From Mycobacterium sp. GA-0227b (GTDB lineage Bacteria; Actinomycetota; Actinomycetes; Mycobacteriales; Mycobacteriaceae), in the NCBI RefSeq assembly GCF_001499855.1, contig NZ_LQIK01000031.1, positions 186,001-250,000 of the forward strand: a stretch of 64,000 nucleotides of DNA, written 5' to 3'. Shown in pieces: positions 8,316 through 16,826 of the stretch; within the stretch, counting starts at the first letter, position 1; the number at the start of each line of letters is the position of its first letter. Made by a program: the position numbers and the translations under genes. Below the pieces are notes generated by a model. The model was not told where the DNA came from, searched no databases, and saw only the letters and a list, made by a program, of their open reading frames with translations.

Positions 8316-8714
8316 ATGACTATGACGGACCCGATCGCAGACTTCTTGACCCGTCTGCGCAACGCCAATTCGGCGTATCACGACGAGGTGACACTGCCTC
8401 ACTCCAAGATCAAGGCCAACATCGCCGAGATCCTGAAGAAAGAGGGCTACATCGCCGACTACCACACCGAGGATGCGCGGGTGGGCAAGTCGCTTGTCGT
8501 GCAACTGAAGTACGGCCCCAGCCGGGAGCGAAGCATCGCCGGGCTGCGCCGGGTGTCCAAGCCCGGCCTGCGGGTGTACGCGAAATCCACCAATCTGCCG
8601 CGGGTCCTGGGCGGGCTCGGCGTGGCGATCATCTCCACGTCGTCGGGCCTTCGAACCGACCGCCAGGCAGCCCAAGAGGGCGTGGGCGGCGAAGTCCTCG
8701 CATACGTGTGGTAG
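8316..8714 (+). CDS. rpsH: 30S ribosomal protein S8
   Basis: 132 aa from ATG at 8316 (MTMTDPIADFLTRLRNANSA). The frame is open back to 8253, but that extension covers the palindromic gap sequence and lacks family similarity. The C-terminus has the conserved STSSGLRTDRQAAQEGVGGE-type signature. S8 binds 16S rRNA helix 21 and is a translational repressor of the spc operon in enterobacteria; whether that holds here is not visible. A GAGGAG ribosome-binding site lies at about 8301-8306. Confidence 0.98.
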   Translation: MTMTDPIADFLTRLRNANSAYHDEVTLPHSKIKANIAEILKKEGYIADYHTEDARVGKSLVVQLKYGPSRERSIAGLRRVSKPGLRVYAKSTNLPRVLGGLGVAIISTSSGLRTDRQAAQEGVGGEVLAYVW

Positions 8715-8729
8715 GGGGGTAGAGCTCAA

Positions 8730-9269
8730 ATGTCGCGTATTGGAAAGCAACCGGTCCCGGTACCCGCCGGGGTCGACGTGTCGATCGACGGGCAGAACGT
8801 GTCGGTCAAGGGGCCCAAGGGCACCCTCGAACTGGCGGTCGCCGAGCCGATCAAGGTGGCGCGCGACGACGACGGCGCCATCCTGGTGACCCGCCCCGAC
8901 GACGAGCGGCGCAGCCGTTCGCTGCACGGATTGTCACGCACGCTGGTGTCCAACCTGATCACCGGCGTCACCGAGGGTTACACCACCAAGATGGAGATCT
9001 TCGGCGTCGGCTACCGCGTGCAACTCAAGGGTTCCAACCTCGAGTTCGCGCTCGGCTACAGCCACCCCGTGACGATCAACGCCCCCGAGGGTGTGACGTT
9101 CGCGGTGGAGACGCCGACGAAGTTCTCGATCTCCGGCATCGACAAGCAGAAGGTCGGCCAGGTCGCGGCGAACATCCGCCGCCTGCGGAAGAGCGATCCC
9201 TACAAGGGCAAGGGCATCCGCTACGAGGGTGAGCAGATCCGCCGCAAGGTCGGAAAGACAGGTAAGTAA
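8730..9269 (+). CDS. rplF: 50S ribosomal protein L6
   Basis: 179 aa with two L6 repeats. It begins MSRIGKQPVPVPAGVDVSID and ends with the conserved RRLRKSDPYKGKGIRYEGE. L6 binds near the factor-binding site and the sarcin-ricin loop of the 50S subunit. It lies 15 nt after rpsH and 3 nt before rplR. Confidence 0.98.
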   Translation: MSRIGKQPVPVPAGVDVSIDGQNVSVKGPKGTLELAVAEPIKVARDDDGAILVTRPDDERRSRSLHGLSRTLVSNLITGVTEGYTTKMEIFGVGYRVQLKGSNLEFALGYSHPVTINAPEGVTFAVETPTKFSISGIDKQKVGQVAANIRRLRKSDPYKGKGIRYEGEQIRRKVGKTGK

Positions 9270-9272
9270 CAA

Positions 9273-9680
9273 ATGGCTGCTAAGACTGAGGCGCCGATGA
9301 CGCGTAAGCCCGTGGGGCAGAACATCTCCGAGACCCGGCGGGTGGCGCGGTTGCGTCGGCACGCGCGGTTGCGCAAGAAGATCTCCGGTACGGCCGAAGT
9401 GCCGCGGTTGGTCGTCAACCGTTCGTCGCGGCACATCCACGTGCAGTTGGTGAACGACCTCAACGGCACCACGCTGGCCGCCGCTTCGTCGACCGAAGCC
9501 GATGTGCGGGCGGTCGACGGCGACAAGAAGGCCCACAGCGTGCGGGTCGGCCAGCTGATCGCCGAGCGCGCGAAAGCTGCGGGGATCGGGAAGGTCGTGT
9601 TCGACCGCGGTGGCTACACCTACGGCGGACGGATCGCAGCGCTGGCCGATGCGGCACGCGAAGGCGGGCTGGAATTCTGA
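9273..9680 (+). CDS. rplR: 50S ribosomal protein L18
   Basis: 135 aa from ATG at 9273. Conserved features include RRHARLRKKISGTAEVPRL, VNRSSRHIHVQLVNDL and the C-terminal FDRGGYTYGGRIAALADAAR. L18 binds 5S rRNA with L5. A second in-frame ATG at 9297 (MTRKPVGQNISETRR) would give 127 aa, close to other mycobacterial proteins, so the exact start is uncertain. Confidence 0.97.
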   Translation: MAAKTEAPMTRKPVGQNISETRRVARLRRHARLRKKISGTAEVPRLVVNRSSRHIHVQLVNDLNGTTLAAASSTEADVRAVDGDKKAHSVRVGQLIAERAKAAGIGKVVFDRGGYTYGGRIAALADAAREGGLEF

Positions 9681-9705
9681 TGACTCACAACGGAAGGACT
9701 GCATG

Positions 9706-10368
9706 ATGGCCGAACAGGCAACTGCCGGCGGCCCGCCCGAAGGTCGTGGCTCGCGAGGTGACCGCGACGGCCGTGGCCGCCGCGATGACCGTGGCGGTCG
9801 TGGCCGCGACGGCGGCGACAAGAGCAACTACCTCGAGCGCGTCGTTTCGATCAACCGCGTGTCCAAGGTGGTCAAGGGTGGCCGCCGGTTCAGCTTCACC
9901 GCGCTGGTGATCGTCGGCGACGGTAAAGGCATGGTCGGCGTCGGCTACGGCAAGGCCAAGGAAGTTCCGGCCGCCATCGCCAAGGGCGTCGAAGAGGCGC
10001 GCAAGAACTTCTTCCGGGTCCCGCTGATCGGCGGCACCATCACCCACCCGGTGCAGGGCGAAGCCGCCGCCGGCGTCGTGATGCTGCGTCCGGCCAGCCC
10101 GGGTACCGGTGTGATCGCCGGCGGCGCCGCCCGCGCGGTGCTGGAATGTGCTGGCGTGCACGACATCCTGGCCAAGTCTCTGGGCAGCGACAACGCGATC
10201 AACGTGGTGCATGCCACGGTCGCGGCGCTCAAGCTGCTGCAGCGTCCGGAAGAGGTCGCGGCCCGGCGCGGGCTGCCGATCGAGGACGTGGCGCCTGCCG
10301 GCATGCTTCGGGCGCGCCGGGAGGCCGAGGCGCTCGCCGCGTCGGCCGCGCGTGAAGGATCGGGGTAA
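9706..10368 (+). CDS. rpsE: 30S ribosomal protein S5
   Basis: 220 aa from ATG at 9706 (MAEQATAGGPPEG). An ATG at 9703 is equally in frame, and the AGGA ribosome-binding site better suits 9706. Residues 8-40 are an Arg/Gly/Asp-rich basic tail typical of mycobacterial S5, followed by the double-stranded RNA-binding fold (ERVVSINRVSKVVKGGRRF, FTALVIVGDGKGMVGVGYGK) and the C-terminal domain (NVVHATVAALKLLQRPEEVA). S5 acts in mRNA unwinding and decoding accuracy. Confidence 0.97.
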   Translation: MAEQATAGGPPEGRGSRGDRDGRGRRDDRGGRGRDGGDKSNYLERVVSINRVSKVVKGGRRFSFTALVIVGDGKGMVGVGYGKAKEVPAAIAKGVEEARKNFFRVPLIGGTITHPVQGEAAAGVVMLRPASPGTGVIAGGAARAVLECAGVHDILAKSLGSDNAINVVHATVAALKLLQRPEEVAARRGLPIEDVAPAGMLRARREAEALAASAAREGSG

Positions 10369-10371
10369 ACC

Positions 10372-10563
10372 ATGGCTGAGCTCAAGATCACCCAGGTGCG
10401 CAGCACCATCGGTGCGCGCTGGAAGCAGCGGGAGAGCCTGCGGTCGTTGGGGCTGCGGAAGATCCGCCAGTCCGTCGTCCGTGAGGACAACGCGCAGACG
10501 CGCGGTCTGATCAAGACCGTGCACCACCTCGTAGAAGTAGAAGCAGTGGAGTCCTCATCATGA
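10372..10563 (+). CDS. rpmD: 50S ribosomal protein L30
   Basis: 63 aa with the full L30 core ITQVRSTIGARWKQRESLRS and LRKIRQSVVREDN. L30 is a small 23S rRNA-binding protein. The stop codon overlaps the start of rplO by 4 bp, so the two genes are translationally coupled. Confidence 0.97.
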   Translation: MAELKITQVRSTIGARWKQRESLRSLGLRKIRQSVVREDNAQTRGLIKTVHHLVEVEAVESSS

Positions 10564-11003
10564 CACCCATCAAACTGCATGACCTGAAGCCGGCCCCGGG
10601 CTCGAAGACCGCCAAGACCCGCGTGGGTCGCGGCGAGGGCTCCAAGGGCAAGACCGCGGGCCGCGGCACCAAGGGCACCAAGGCCCGCAAGAACGTTCCC
10701 GCGACGTTCGAGGGCGGGCAGATGCCGATCCACATGCGGCTGCCCAAGCTGAAGGGCTTCCGCAACCGGTTCCGCACCGAGTACGAGGTCGTCAACGTCG
10801 GCGACATCAACAAGCTGTTCCCCAAGGGCGGCGACGTCGGGGTCGACGAGCTGGTGGCCGCGGGTGCGGTGCGCAAGAACACGTTGGTGAAGGTGCTGGG
10901 CGACGGCAAGCTCACCGTGAAGGTGAACGTCACCGCGCACAAGTTCAGCGGGAGCGCCCGCGAGAAGATCACATCCGCGGGCGGATCCGCGACCGAGCTC
11001 TGA
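10560..11003 (+). CDS. rplO: 50S ribosomal protein L15
   Basis: 147 aa. Conserved basic N-terminal region KLHDLKPAPGSKTAKTRVGR followed by EGSKGKTAGRGTKGTKAR, then MPIHMRLPKLKGFRN and a C-terminal L15/L18e domain (VKVNVTAHKFSGSAREKI). L15 is a late assembly protein of the 50S subunit. It is the last gene of the run, followed by two GC-rich hairpins. Confidence 0.98.
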   Translation: MTPIKLHDLKPAPGSKTAKTRVGRGEGSKGKTAGRGTKGTKARKNVPATFEGGQMPIHMRLPKLKGFRNRFRTEYEVVNVGDINKLFPKGGDVGVDELVAAGAVRKNTLVKVLGDGKLTVKVNVTAHKFSGSAREKITSAGGSATEL

Positions 11004-11015
11004 TCGCGCCCGTCG

Positions 11016-11066
11016 GTCCCCGCGCAAGCGGGGGACGAGAGCCCCTGCCGTCCTGGTGGGGGCTCT
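11016..11066 (+). terminator. Double hairpin after rplO
   Basis: Hairpin one: GTCCCCGC (11016-11023) with GCGGGGGAC (11028-11036), one bulged G. Hairpin two: AGAGCCCC (11038-11045) with GGGGCTCT (11059-11066), followed by TGTG. There is no long U-tract, as is common for mycobacterial terminators. They mark the likely end of the ribosomal operon. Confidence 0.65.
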
Positions 11067-11079
11067 TGTGTTCGAAGAG

Positions 11080-11108
11080 TTGACCGGCAACGTCGACCGT
11101 CATAGTCC
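11080..11108 (+). promoter_or_regulatory. Candidate promoter of the DUF732 gene
   Basis: TTGACC (11080-11085), 17-nt spacer, TAGTCC (11103-11108), ending 38 nt before the ATG. A good -35 with a moderate -10. It immediately follows the rplO terminator, so the secreted-protein gene is likely transcribed independently. Confidence 0.45.
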
Positions 11109-11146
11109 CGATCCATAGTGCCAGGGCGAATTCGTCAGGAGCAGAA

Positions 11147-11494
11147 ATGACTTTCCGCCGCGGAAAGCTCACCGTCGTCACCGTGGCCGCCGCACTTGCG
11201 GTGTTCGGCAGCGCGGCGAACGCGAACGCCCAGGGCGACGACAAGAAGTTCGCCGATGAGGTCGCAGCCCTGGAGATTCCGGTCGGCCCTGAGGTGGATG
11301 TGCCCGCGCTCGGCCGCAACGTCTGCGAGGCGCTTACCCAGGGTCTCGCCGGCACCGTCAACCCAGTCCCGGTCGTGCGGGGCGTGGTGAACAGCCTTGC
11401 CAACAATGGCATCAGTCGTGCGCAAGCTGCGGGGCTGATGCGTGCCGCGGTCGTCGTCTACTGCCCGCAGCACGCTCGGTTCACCGGACGCTGA
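11147..11494 (+). CDS. Small secreted DUF732-like protein
   Basis: 115 aa. The N-terminus is a Sec signal peptide (MTFRRGKLTVVTVAAALAVF, cleavage probably after the ANAQ region near residue 29). The mature part is about 85 aa with two cysteines, Cys60 and Cys106, likely a disulfide, and a helical region NSLANNGISRAQAAGLMRAA. This is the pattern of the DUF732 family, abundant in mycobacteria and of unknown function. A GGAGC ribosome-binding site precedes the ATG. It is convergent with the next small secreted gene. Confidence 0.85.
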   Translation: MTFRRGKLTVVTVAAALAVFGSAANANAQGDDKKFADEVAALEIPVGPEVDVPALGRNVCEALTQGLAGTVNPVPVVRGVVNSLANNGISRAQAAGLMRAAVVVYCPQHARFTGR

Positions 11495-11522
11495 TTCAGC
11501 GACGGGCTTACGGGGTTCCGGC

Positions 11523-11816
11523 TTACGGGTTCCACTCGAAGCAGCCGACGCCCGGCACGCAGCCGCCGCCGCCCGACGGTCCGCCGTGGCCGCAGACGCC
11601 GTTGGCAGTGCAGCCGCCGCCTCCGTCCGGGCCGCCTTGACCGCAGGTGCCGTCGTCGGTGCACCCGCCGTAGCGGGGACCCTGCGACAGCGGCGTGATC
11701 TGCGTTTGCGCTGCGGCAGCATTGGTTTCGGCGAGGGCCACCGGTGCGGCGGCGAATCCCGTCGCGACCGCCCCCGCCATCACCAGTGGGGCGATGATTC
11801 TCAGTTTTGCGATCAT
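11523..11816 (-). CDS. Secreted Gly/Cys-rich repeat peptide
   Basis: 97 aa. Signal peptide at residues 1-29 (LRIIAPLVMAGAVATGFAAA, cleavage after ALA). The mature part ends in three units of a 17-residue repeat with cysteine pairs 52/58, 69/75 and 86/92, all spaced C-x5-C and separated by GGP and GGGG linkers, ending CFEWNP. Three knuckle-like disulfide or metal-binding loops are therefore likely, though nothing shows which. A longer overlapping frame on the same strand (to 11722) is a shadow. Not recognised as a named family. Confidence 0.75.
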   Translation of the reverse strand: MIAKLRIIAPLVMAGAVATGFAAAPVALAETNAAAAQTQITPLSQGPRYGGCTDDGTCGQGGPDGGGGCTANGVCGHGGPSGGGGCVPGVGCFEWNP

Positions 11817-11890
11817 GGCTTCGGTTCTACCATCATGATCAAGAACTTAAAACACCTAATTTTCAGCAAGCCGGCACGCCGCCTTGTGGC

Positions 11891-11950
11891 GCGAGCAGGC
11901 GCATCGTGCCCTGATCCGCCGGCGTGTCGGTGCGCTTCGCGTCTGCTCGC
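11891..11950. repeat. Dispersed inverted repeat, copy A
   Basis: Left arm GCGAGCAGGCGC (11891-11902) and right arm GCGTCTGCTCGC (11939-11950) are complementary except for one base, separated by 36 nt. It lies in the gap between the divergent Gly/Cys-rich peptide gene and sppA, whose ATG follows 30 nt later. A second, perfect copy occurs at 28936-28999. Confidence 0.7.
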
Positions 11951-11979
11951 CGGGATCCGGGCGTCGGTAGGCTCGCAGC

Positions 11980-13776
11980 ATGCCTGCATTCCTGCCCGGA
12001 CTACCGGGTTTGCCCGGTCCCGACACCTTGCGCGCGCTGACCCGGCGCGTCGACACCGCCCGCCACAACGGCGTGCCGAACGGGTGTGTGCTCGAACTCG
12101 ATCTGCTGTCTGTCCCCGAGGAAACCGGCGGATTCGACCCGTTCGCCTTGCTGACCGGCGCCGGCAAGCCCCTGCTGCTCGGGGAGGCCGTCTCGGCGAT
12201 CCATCGGGCGGCCGAGGACCCCAGGGTCGCGGGGCTGATTGCGCGGGTGCAGTATCCCCTCGCCCCTGCCGGTCCGGTGCAGGAATTGCGCTCGGCCATC
12301 GCCGCGTTCAGCGATGTGAAGCCCTCGCTGGCGTGGGCTGAGACTTACCCCGGGACACTTTCTTACTACCTGGCGACGGCTTTTCGGGAAATCTGGTTGC
12401 AGCCGTCGGGCACCGTGGGGCTGGTCGGATTCGCCACCAACGCGCTGTTCCTACGCGGCGCGCTGGAGAAGGCTGGTCTCGAGGCGGAACTCGTCGCTCG
12501 CGGCGAATACAAGTCCGCGGCGAACCGTTTCACGCAGGACCGCTACACCGATGCCCATCGCGAAGCAGACGAGCGGGTGATCCGAAGCCTGCACGAACAG
12601 GTGTTGCAGGCGGTGTCGGAGTCCCGCCACATCGAGCCCGACGACGTCAACGCGCTCGCGGACCGGGCACCGCTGCTGCGTGACGATGCGCTTGCCGCGC
12701 GGCTGGTCGACCGGATAGGTTTCCGCGACGAGGCCTACGCCCGGATCGCCGAACTGGTTGGCGCGCCGGAGATCACGAACGCTGACGCGGACTCCGATGA
12801 TGCGCCCCCGCGGTTGTACCTGTCGCGATATGCGCGCGCCACCGCCGAACGCCACGCCCTACCGACACCGCCCATCCCGGGACGAAAGGCCAAGGCGACG
12901 ATTGCGGTGGTGACGGTGCACGGCCCGATTGTCAGCGGTCGAGGTGGCCCGCGACCGCTGCTGGGCAGCTCGAGCATCGGCGGTGACACCATCGCCGCGG
13001 CGCTGCGGGAGGTGGCCACCGACGAGGACGTGTCGGCGGTCGTGCTCAGGGTCGACACGCCGGGAGGATCCATCAACGGTTCGGAGACGATCTGGCGCGA
13101 GGTGGCCCGGATACGCGACAAGGGCAAGCCGGTGGTCGCGTCGATGGGCGCGGTCGCGGCGTCGGGCGGCTACTACGTGTCGATGGGCGCCGACGAGATC
13201 GTCGCGAACCCCGGCACGATCACCGGATCGATTGGCGTGGTGGCGGGCAAATTCGTCGCTCGTGAGCTCAAGGGCCGGCTCGGAATTGGCTTCGACTCGG
13301 TGCGCACCAACGCGAACGCGGACGTCTGGTCGATCAACGAGCCGTTCAGTGATGAGCAACGCGCACAATTGGACGCCGAAACCGACTTGTACTACGGAGA
13401 TTTCGTCGAACGCGTGGCTGAAGCCCGCTCGATGAGCATCACGGAGGTCGACGCGATCGCGCGCGGCCGGGTGTGGACCGGTGCCGACGCGCTCGAGCGC
13501 GGCTTGGTCGACCACCTCGGCGGGTTGCGCGAGGCGGTGACCCGGGCCAAGGTGCTGGCCGGCTTGGATCGCGACGCCGACGTGCGCATCGTCGGGTATC
13601 CGGGCTCCTCGCTACTGGACCGGTTGCGGCCCAAGCCGTCATCGCAACCCGCGGCGGCGTCGGTGCCGGAGGCCGTTGCCGCGCTGCTCGGTCGGTCGGT
13701 GGCGCAGGTTTTCAGTGACGTCGAGCGATCGCTGAGCGGGGTCATCGCGCTCTTGCCGGGCGACTACCGCTTCTAG
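11980..13776 (+). CDS. sppA: Signal peptide peptidase SppA, 67K type (protease IV)
   Basis: 598 aa with two S49 peptidase domains in tandem. Catalytic Lys178 is in the first domain (ARGEYKSAANRF) and nucleophile Ser395 in the second (ASMGAVAASGGYYVSMGA), the split Lys/Ser dyad of the long SppA form. The domain core VVLRVDTPGGSINGSE is clear. SppA degrades cleaved signal peptides in the membrane. No strong N-terminal transmembrane helix is visible, so attachment may be peripheral. From memory Rv0724 holds the same place after rplO in M. tuberculosis. Confidence 0.95.
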   Translation: MPAFLPGLPGLPGPDTLRALTRRVDTARHNGVPNGCVLELDLLSVPEETGGFDPFALLTGAGKPLLLGEAVSAIHRAAEDPRVAGLIARVQYPLAPAGPVQELRSAIAAFSDVKPSLAWAETYPGTLSYYLATAFREIWLQPSGTVGLVGFATNALFLRGALEKAGLEAELVARGEYKSAANRFTQDRYTDAHREADERVIRSLHEQVLQAVSESRHIEPDDVNALADRAPLLRDDALAARLVDRIGFRDEAYARIAELVGAPEITNADADSDDAPPRLYLSRYARATAERHALPTPPIPGRKAKATIAVVTVHGPIVSGRGGPRPLLGSSSIGGDTIAAALREVATDEDVSAVVLRVDTPGGSINGSETIWREVARIRDKGKPVVASMGAVAASGGYYVSMGADEIVANPGTITGSIGVVAGKFVARELKGRLGIGFDSVRTNANADVWSINEPFSDEQRAQLDAETDLYYGDFVERVAEARSMSITEVDAIARGRVWTGADALERGLVDHLGGLREAVTRAKVLAGLDRDADVRIVGYPGSSLLDRLRPKPSSQPAAASVPEAVAALLGRSVAQVFSDVERSLSGVIALLPGDYRF

Positions 13777-13790
13777 CGCTCGCGAGGAAG

Positions 13791-14447
13791 TCAACTCGGG
13801 TTGGTACGCAGGTAGTTGTAAACCGCGGCGAAGTTCGCGTTCACCTCGGCAGGAATCGACACCGGTCCGCCGAGAGCTCTTGCGCCCCAGGCGATCTTGG
13901 CGGTCCGCTCGACGAGTGCGGTGACGTGCAGCGCCTTGTCCGGCCGGGGCGCAACGGCGACCAGGCCGTGGTTGGCGATCAGTGCTGCGGCGCGGCCCTC
14001 CAACGCCTTGACGGCATTGTGGCCGACATCCGGTGTGCCAGATGCCGCATAGTCGGCACAGCGGATGTCCCCACCGCAGTACACAGCGAACTCGTCCACG
14101 CAGGCGGGGATCGGCTGTCGCGCAACCGCGAACATCGTCGCCCACACCGGATGGCTGTGAATGACGCTGCCGATGTCGTCGAATGCCCGGTAGCAGGCCA
14201 GGTGCAGTGCCATCTCCGTGGAGGGCGTGCGGCCGTCCTTGGCTGTGACCACGGCGCCTTCGGGGTCGACGAGCACGAGGTCGTCGAGTGCCATGTCGTG
14301 ATAGTCCACCGACGACGGCGTGATCACGATGGTGCCGTCCTCGCGGCGGGCGGAGATGTTGCCCGCGGTACCTTCCACCAGCCCGCGCCGCAACATGTCT
14401 TTCGCGGCGGCGAGCACGGCGTCCTCGGGATGGTCGACGAACTTCAT
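13791..14447 (-). CDS. fucA: Class II aldolase (L-fuculose-phosphate aldolase type)
   Basis: 218 aa. Class II aldolase/adducin fold with zinc ligands His97 and His99 (VIHSHPVW) and His160 (ANHGLVAV), catalytic Glu78 (STEMALH), and phosphate-binding GTAGNIS near residue 27. The family cleaves sugar phosphates such as L-fuculose 1-phosphate to dihydroxyacetone phosphate and an aldehyde. The true substrate in mycobacteria is not known. It overlaps serA2 by 4 bp and is divergent from xylB, suggesting a small sugar-catabolism unit. It is convergent with sppA, 14 nt apart. Confidence 0.88.
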   Translation of the reverse strand: MKFVDHPEDAVLAAAKDMLRRGLVEGTAGNISARREDGTIVITPSSVDYHDMALDDLVLVDPEGAVVTAKDGRTPSTEMALHLACYRAFDDIGSVIHSHPVWATMFAVARQPIPACVDEFAVYCGGDIRCADYAASGTPDVGHNAVKALEGRAAALIANHGLVAVAPRPDKALHVTALVERTAKIAWGARALGGPVSIPAEVNANFAAVYNYLRTNPS

Positions 14448-15421
14448 GAGCTGAGCACTTCCGGGTTGACGATGTGGGCGGGGGTGCGCCCGGACAGGAG
14501 CGACTCGAGGTCGTCGGCGACCATCTGCGCCTGCCGTACCTCAGTGTTCCAGGTGGCGCCGCCGATGTGAGGCGTGAGAACGACATTGGCCATGCCGGTC
14601 AGCGGATGGTCGACGGGCAGCGATTCGCCGACGAAGTGGTCGAGGCCTGCGGCGCCGACCTTCCCGCTGCGCAACGCGGCGACCAGCGCGTCGGTGTCGT
14701 GCAGCTGCGCGCGGGCGGTATTGAGGAACACCGCGCCGTCGCGCATCGCGGCGAACTGCTCGGGACCGATCATCCGCTCGGTCTCCTCGGTGACAGGCGC
14801 GTGCAGCGAGACGATGTCAGCGTCGGCCAGCAACTGGTCCAGGGTGTGGCCGGCCTCGTCGTTGTAGGGGTCGCAGGCGATCACGTTCACGCCAAGGCCT
14901 TCCAGTCGCCATCGCAGCGCTCGGGCGACCGCTCCGAGTCCAACCAGCCCGGCGGTCTGGCCGGCGATCTCCCATGCCCGCAAGCGTTGGTAGGGCAAGG
15001 TGCCATCGCGGAATACCTCGCCGGCGCGGACATCCGCGTCGGCGGTGAGCACGTGTCGTGTCGCGGCGAACAGCAACGCCAGCGTCATCTCGGCGACGGC
15101 GTCTGCGTTGCGGGCGGGCGTGTGTAGCACCGGGATCCCCGCGGCGGTGGCGGCGCGGACGTCGACGTTGCTCGGGTCGCCGCGCGTCGAGGTGACCGCC
15201 CGCAGTGAAAGGTCGAACACGGGTCCGGCGACCGAATCACTCTCGACGACAAGCACGTCGGCGTGTTCGGCGGCGGCCCGTTCGGCCAGCTGCTCGGCGG
15301 TGTGGATCCGCAACGGGCGTTGTTCGATCCACGGGTCGTAGAGCACCTCCATCAACTCGTTGAGTCTGGCGAAGCCGGGGCCGCGCAGCGGGGCCGTCAC
15401 GAGCGCGCGAAGTCGGGTCAC
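14444..15421 (-). CDS. serA2: D-2-hydroxyacid dehydrogenase (SerA2-type)
   Basis: 325 aa, NAD-dependent D-isomer-specific 2-hydroxyacid dehydrogenase. Visible features are the Rossmann segment AGLVGLGAVARALRWRL, the catalytic Arg region FLNTARAQLHDTD and the catalytic His in LTPHIGGATWNTE. The ACT regulatory domain of true phosphoglycerate dehydrogenase (SerA1, over 500 aa) is absent, so a role in serine synthesis is doubtful. Position between an aldolase and a sugar kinase suggests sugar-acid metabolism. It is coupled to fucA by a 4-bp overlap. Confidence 0.88.
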   Translation of the reverse strand: MTRLRALVTAPLRGPGFARLNELMEVLYDPWIEQRPLRIHTAEQLAERAAAEHADVLVVESDSVAGPVFDLSLRAVTSTRGDPSNVDVRAATAAGIPVLHTPARNADAVAEMTLALLFAATRHVLTADADVRAGEVFRDGTLPYQRLRAWEIAGQTAGLVGLGAVARALRWRLEGLGVNVIACDPYNDEAGHTLDQLLADADIVSLHAPVTEETERMIGPEQFAAMRDGAVFLNTARAQLHDTDALVAALRSGKVGAAGLDHFVGESLPVDHPLTGMANVVLTPHIGGATWNTEVRQAQMVADDLESLLSGRTPAHIVNPEVLSS

Positions 15422-15451
15422 GACTGCACATGCTGGCGTACGGTGACGCGC

Positions 15452-16804
15452 GTGTCAGCCAAAGAGGCCACAATCGGCGTCGACATCGGCACCACCGCTG
15501 TGAAGGCCGTGGTCGCCGATGGCGACGGCCGGGTGACCGCCCGGTCCCGGATCCCGCACACGCTCGACGTGCCGAGTCCCGACCGCTTCGAGCACGACGC
15601 CGACGTGGCGTGGCGGCAGGGCCCGCTTGCGGCGCTGGAACAGCTGGCACGCCCGGACGTGGCCGCGGTCGCCGTCACCGCGATGGTGCCTTCGCTGACC
15701 GCGGTCGATGACGAGGGGACGCCGCAGACGTCGGGACTGTTGTACGGCGACGGCCGCGGGCGCGGGCCGGGCGGTGCAAGCTCGACGTTCCTCACCGGGG
15801 AGACGGCCGAATTCTTGCGCTGGACCGCCCGGCAGCGGCCGGGCGCACGCGGATACTGGCCGGCGGCGGCGGTAGCGAACTACGCGTTGGCGGGTGAGGA
15901 CGTGGTCGACAGCGCGACAGCCGCCACGATGTACCCGTTGTTCGACGACACCGGCTGGAGCGAGACACGATGTGCCGATTGCGGTGTCACGCCGGGACAG
16001 TTGCCGCGCGTCGAAGCCACCGGCGCTGCCGCGGGTGGGCTTCGAGGTTCTGACGCGCTCCTGGGTACTGGGGCGGTGGATGCGGTGTGCGAGCAGCTGG
16101 TCGCGGGGGCCGACCGCGATGGTGACGTCCTGGTCCTCTGCGGCACCACGTTGATCGTGTGGGTGACGATCCCGGAGTACCGCGAGGTGCCGGGGCTCTG
16201 GACGCTGCCGCACACCGCGCCGGGCAAGTGTCAGATCGGCGGGCCCAGCAATGCCGGCGGCATTTTCCTCAACTGGGTCGACCGCGTCGTGGCTGCGGGG
16301 GATTCAGTTGACCCGCAACGTGTCCCGGTATGGTCGCCATATCTGCGCGGCGAACGGGTGCCGTACCACGATCCCAACCGCCGCGGCGTACTCGACGCCC
16401 TGGACCTCACGCACGACGGCGCCGCGATCCGCCGCGCCGCCTTGGAGGCGTCGGGATTTGTAGTGCGGCAACTGATCGAGATGAGCGGAGCACGTGCGAC
16501 CCGCATCGTCGCGACCGGCGGCGGCACCCGGGTCGAGTCGTGGATGCAAGCGATCGCCGACGCCACGGGACTGCCCGTCGAGGTGTCGGCCGTCGCCGAA
16601 GGTGCCGCGCTGGGCGCGGCGTTTCTTGCCCGGATGGCAGCGGGGCTGGAGTCGTCGCCCACCGACGCCGCCCGCTGGGCGCGCACGGGACGCGTCGTCG
16701 AACCCGATCCGGCCTGGACGTCAGCGGTCGCCGACCGCTACGGCCGGTTTCTCGAACTGGCCGAGCGTACGGCTGATGTACACAAGTCGCGAGAAGAGGC
16801 GTGA
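15452..16804 (+). CDS. xylB: FGGY-family carbohydrate kinase
   Basis: 450 aa from GTG at 15452 (MSAKEATIGVDIGTTAVKAV). The frame is open further upstream, but that would overlap serA2. The actin-like ATPase core is clear: IGVDIGTTAVKAVVADGDG, LLYGDGRGRG (catalytic Asp region), VLCGTTLIVWV and IVATGGGTRVESWMQAIAD. FGGY kinases phosphorylate xylulose, fuculose, glycerol and similar polyols. The neighbouring fuculose-phosphate aldolase makes a ketose substrate plausible. The gene is shorter than typical xylulokinase (about 490-500 aa), so the name is by synteny and family only. Confidence 0.85.
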   Translation: MSAKEATIGVDIGTTAVKAVVADGDGRVTARSRIPHTLDVPSPDRFEHDADVAWRQGPLAALEQLARPDVAAVAVTAMVPSLTAVDDEGTPQTSGLLYGDGRGRGPGGASSTFLTGETAEFLRWTARQRPGARGYWPAAAVANYALAGEDVVDSATAATMYPLFDDTGWSETRCADCGVTPGQLPRVEATGAAAGGLRGSDALLGTGAVDAVCEQLVAGADRDGDVLVLCGTTLIVWVTIPEYREVPGLWTLPHTAPGKCQIGGPSNAGGIFLNWVDRVVAAGDSVDPQRVPVWSPYLRGERVPYHDPNRRGVLDALDLTHDGAAIRRAALEASGFVVRQLIEMSGARATRIVATGGGTRVESWMQAIADATGLPVEVSAVAEGAALGAAFLARMAAGLESSPTDAARWARTGRVVEPDPAWTSAVADRYGRFLELAERTADVHKSREEA

Positions 16805-16826
16805 ACAAGCGGCCGCTCGGCGTGTC

